From positions 982,806-1,046,805 of the forward strand of contig JAUICZ010000001.1 in assembly GCA_030429205.1 (NCBI GenBank): a stretch of 64,000 nt of DNA. The letters are read 5' to 3'. This document shows, one piece after another, positions 61,859 to 64,000 of the stretch (within the stretch, counting starts at the first letter, position 1; every line of letters starts with the position of its first letter). The stretch is from Bacteroidia bacterium. GTDB taxonomy: Bacteria > Bacteroidota > Bacteroidia > Chitinophagales > Chitinophagaceae. The notes beneath the pieces are model-generated. The model made no database searches, had not been told where the DNA came from, and worked only from the letters and a program-made list of their open reading frames with translations. The translations under genes and the position numbers were made by a program.

Positions 61859-64000
61859 ATGTTGGATTTTGCAAAAGGAGTAGCAGAAAAACTAAGTTTA
61901 AAAGAAGTAAGTGTAAAAGCTGTATTGCAGTTGTTGGAAGAAGGGGCAACCGTGCCCTTTATCGCCAGATACCGTAAAGATCGCACAGGTGCACTGGACG
62001 AAGTACAGATACAACAGATACAGGAAGAGGCCCGCGCGCAGAAAGAGTTTGCGGACAGGAAAGCGTTTATAGAAAAGACCATAACAGATCAGGAGAAGAT
62101 GACTGATGAGCTGCAGAAGAAAATAAATGCTGCAACTACATTGGCAGAGCTGGAAGACATATACCTGCCTTACAAACCAAAACGCAGAACAAAAGCTCAG
62201 GTAGCCAGAGAGAATGGTTTGGAACCGTTGGCTACTCAATTGCTAGAGCAAGGCAACTTTGATATTGCTGCGAAGGCAAAAGAGTTTATCAACGATAAGG
62301 TAGAAACAGAAGAAGATGCGCTACAGGGAGCACGTGATATTATTGCTGAGATAGTAAATGAAGATGCTGAGGCACGTGCTAAAATGAGGAAGCTATATGA
62401 GCGTTCTGCAACAGTACAAAGCAAGGTGATGGCGGGTAAAGAAGAAGAAGGTGCAAAGTTTAAAGATTACTTTGAATTTGACGAGCCTGTATCTAAAATA
62501 CCATCGCATAGAATGTTGGCAGTAATGCGTGGTTTCATGGCTGGAGTGTTAAGGTTAACAATAGCACCATCAGAAGAAGAAGCATTGATGCTGCTGGAAA
62601 AGCAGTTTGTAAAAGCAAATAACGAAGCAGCAGAGCATGTAAAGAAAGCCGTAAAATCGGCATACAGAAGGTTGTTACAGATGGCCATGGAAAGTGAGTT
62701 TCGTATGAACCTGAAGATGCAGGCTGACGAAGAAGCGATCAATGTATTTGCTGAAAACTTGCGTCAGTTGTTGTTGAGTTCGCCACTAGGTAGCAAGCGC
62801 ATATTAGCAATAGACCCCGGTTACCGCACAGGTTGTAAAGTAGTTTGTCTGGATGAGAAAGGAACGTTCTTAAAAACCGACTTAATATATGTACACGAAA
62901 AGAACAGATTGGCAGATGCAGAGCATAAGGTTCGTTCTTTGGTAGAACAACACAAGCTGCAGGCGATCGCTATTGGTGATGGAACTGCGGGAAGAGAAAC
63001 GGAGCAGTTTATAAAAAAGCTGAACTTAGGCTTACCTATATTCTTAGTGAACGAAGACGGAGCATCTATATACTCAGCATCAGAAGTGGCGAGAGAAGAA
63101 TTCCCCGATCAGGATGTAACAGTGCGTGGTGCTATTAGCATTGGTCGTAGGTTGATGGATCCTTTAGCAGAGCTAGTTAAAATTGAACCTAAGAGCATAG
63201 GAGTAGGACAGTATCAGCATGATGTAAATCAGGTGCGTTTAAAAGAACGTCTGGACCAAACTGTAGTTAGCTGTGTAAACACAGTAGGCGTTAACCTGAA
63301 TACTGCCAGTAAACACCTGTTGAGCTATGTAAGTGGTATTGGTCCGTCTATAGCAGAGAATATAGTTACATACAGAAATGAGCAGGGTAAGTTCGTCTCT
63401 CGTAAACAGCTTTTAGAGGTGCAGCGTTTAGGTAACAAAGCATACGAGCAGTGCGCCGGTTTCTTGAGAGTAAAAGAAGGTGATAATCCATTGGACGCAA
63501 GTTCTGTACACCCTGAGTCTTACGGGCTGGTAGAACAAATGGCCAAAGACCTGAATGCTGAAGTGGGTGCACTAATAGGCAATGAAGAATTGCTATCTCA
63601 AGTTGAGGTAAAGAAATATATTACTGAAGAAGTAGGTAAGCATACAGTAGAAGATATTCTTAAGGAACTGAAAAAACCCGGTCTGGATCCTCGTAGTGAA
63701 GCACAGCATTTTGAGTTTGCGAATATCTACGGTATTGAAGATGTACAGGTAGGAATGATCGTACCGGGCATTGTTACAAACATCACCCGCTTTGGTGCAT
63801 TCGTTGATATTGGTGTAAAACAAGATGGACTGGTACACGTTTCAGAAATTGCGCACAGGTACATTACTGATCCTAATGAGGCGTTGAAGTTGAATGATAA
63901 GGTGAATGTAAAAGTGTTGGAAGTGGATATGAACAGAAAGCGTATTGCACTATCAATAAAACAAACACAAGAGCCACCGGCAGGGGGTGCCAAGCGTAAA
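61859..64000 (+). CDS. tex: Tex-family S1 RNA-binding protein (cut by window end)
   Basis: 714 codons are present and no stop is reached at the window edge; the protein is nearly complete because family length is about 710-780. It starts MLDFAKGVAEKLSLKEV. N-terminal Tex domain (VPFIARYRKDRTGALDE), the YqgF/RuvX-like nuclease-fold region (AIDPGYRTGCKVVCLDEKG), the helix-hairpin-helix (NIVTYRNEQGKFVSRKQLLEV) and a C-terminal S1 domain (VGMIVPGIVTNITRFGAFVDIG) are all seen in order. Tex proteins act in transcription and RNA handling. Divergent from the HEAT-like gene. Confidence 0.93.
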   Translation, partial: MLDFAKGVAEKLSLKEVSVKAVLQLLEEGATVPFIARYRKDRTGALDEVQIQQIQEEARAQKEFADRKAFIEKTITDQEKMTDELQKKINAATTLAELEDIYLPYKPKRRTKAQVARENGLEPLATQLLEQGNFDIAAKAKEFINDKVETEEDALQGARDIIAEIVNEDAEARAKMRKLYERSATVQSKVMAGKEEEGAKFKDYFEFDEPVSKIPSHRMLAVMRGFMAGVLRLTIAPSEEEALMLLEKQFVKANNEAAEHVKKAVKSAYRRLLQMAMESEFRMNLKMQADEEAINVFAENLRQLLLSSPLGSKRILAIDPGYRTGCKVVCLDEKGTFLKTDLIYVHEKNRLADAEHKVRSLVEQHKLQAIAIGDGTAGRETEQFIKKLNLGLPIFLVNEDGASIYSASEVAREEFPDQDVTVRGAISIGRRLMDPLAELVKIEPKSIGVGQYQHDVNQVRLKERLDQTVVSCVNTVGVNLNTASKHLLSYVSGIGPSIAENIVTYRNEQGKFVSRKQLLEVQRLGNKAYEQCAGFLRVKEGDNPLDASSVHPESYGLVEQMAKDLNAEVGALIGNEELLSQVEVKKYITEEVGKHTVEDILKELKKPGLDPRSEAQHFEFANIYGIEDVQVGMIVPGIVTNITRFGAFVDIGVKQDGLVHVSEIAHRYITDPNEALKLNDKVNVKVLEVDMNRKRIALSIKQTQEPPAGGAKRK

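Noticed and set aside
61780-62082. Upstream extension of the HEAT-like protein to 271 aa
   Set aside because: The added residues are Cys/Ser-rich and antisense to tex; HEAT features start only at MNLREQ.

Overview
The window looks like chromosomal DNA from a member of the Bacteroidota, most likely a Chitinophagia-type relative. The evidence is type IX secretion (T9SS) sorting domains of both types (A and B), a PorP/SprF protein, FtsX followed by a DUF3098 protein, a fused SpmA-SpmB protein, a tmRNA with a tag peptide that starts with Gly, and many TAnnTTTG boxes (the Bacteroidota sigma -7 element) just ahead of start codons. No transposase, integrase, phage gene, CRISPR array or tRNA was seen. 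The DNA reads as a stable core-genome segment.

Layout. 1-8.4 kb: ftsX and DUF3098 (minus), a degenerate arginase-fold protein, hflX, a small unknown protein, dxr-rseP, an HDAC-like deacetylase (minus) and tmRNA. 8.4-16.6 kb, all minus: a probable five-gene run (cyclase, DMT transporter, acetyltransferase, nitroreductase, Crp-type regulator), two membrane or anchored unknowns, a PepSY-like small protein and a Wzi-type outer-membrane barrel. 16.7-26.8 kb, all plus: dihydroorotase, a MutS-like ATPase, two rhomboids (one with its active site, one without), an EEP-family hydrolase, cysS, an MsbA-like ABC exporter and galE. 26.8-34.7 kb: a sugar nucleotidyltransferase, a UbiD-type menaquinone decarboxylase, two lipoproteins, the SpmAB fusion, a LOG-family protein and lysA.

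35.2-44.7 kb is a surface-adhesin locus: a 1530-residue PKD-repeat protein with a type B T9SS C-terminus, its PorP/SprF partner 7 bp downstream, and convergent to them a LytS/LytR-type pair (propeller sensor kinase and LytTR regulator). A 581-bp non-coding stretch with several inverted repeats lies before the adhesin. 44.8-55.4 kb: a cysteine-rich secreted protein, groES-groEL, a PrxQ-type peroxiredoxin, ppk1-ppx, panD-flippase-like-rfaE2 and rpsF-rpsR-rplI with a structured leader. 55.5-64 kb: a small secreted beta-protein behind a promoter carrying two perfect 12-bp direct repeats, two T9SS type A cargo proteins, a MoCo-sulfurase-like PLP enzyme, a HEAT-repeat protein and tex, which is cut by the window edge.

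The items most worth a second look are the active/inactive rhomboid tandem, the rpsF leader, the 21-bp-phased direct repeats at 56181-56213, the adhesin/PorP/LytTR locus with its long upstream region, and three proteins that keep a fold but have lost canonical catalytic or redox residues (arginase-like, dihydroorotase Q60, Omp28-like). All family names come from recognition of motifs by eye; no database search was run.
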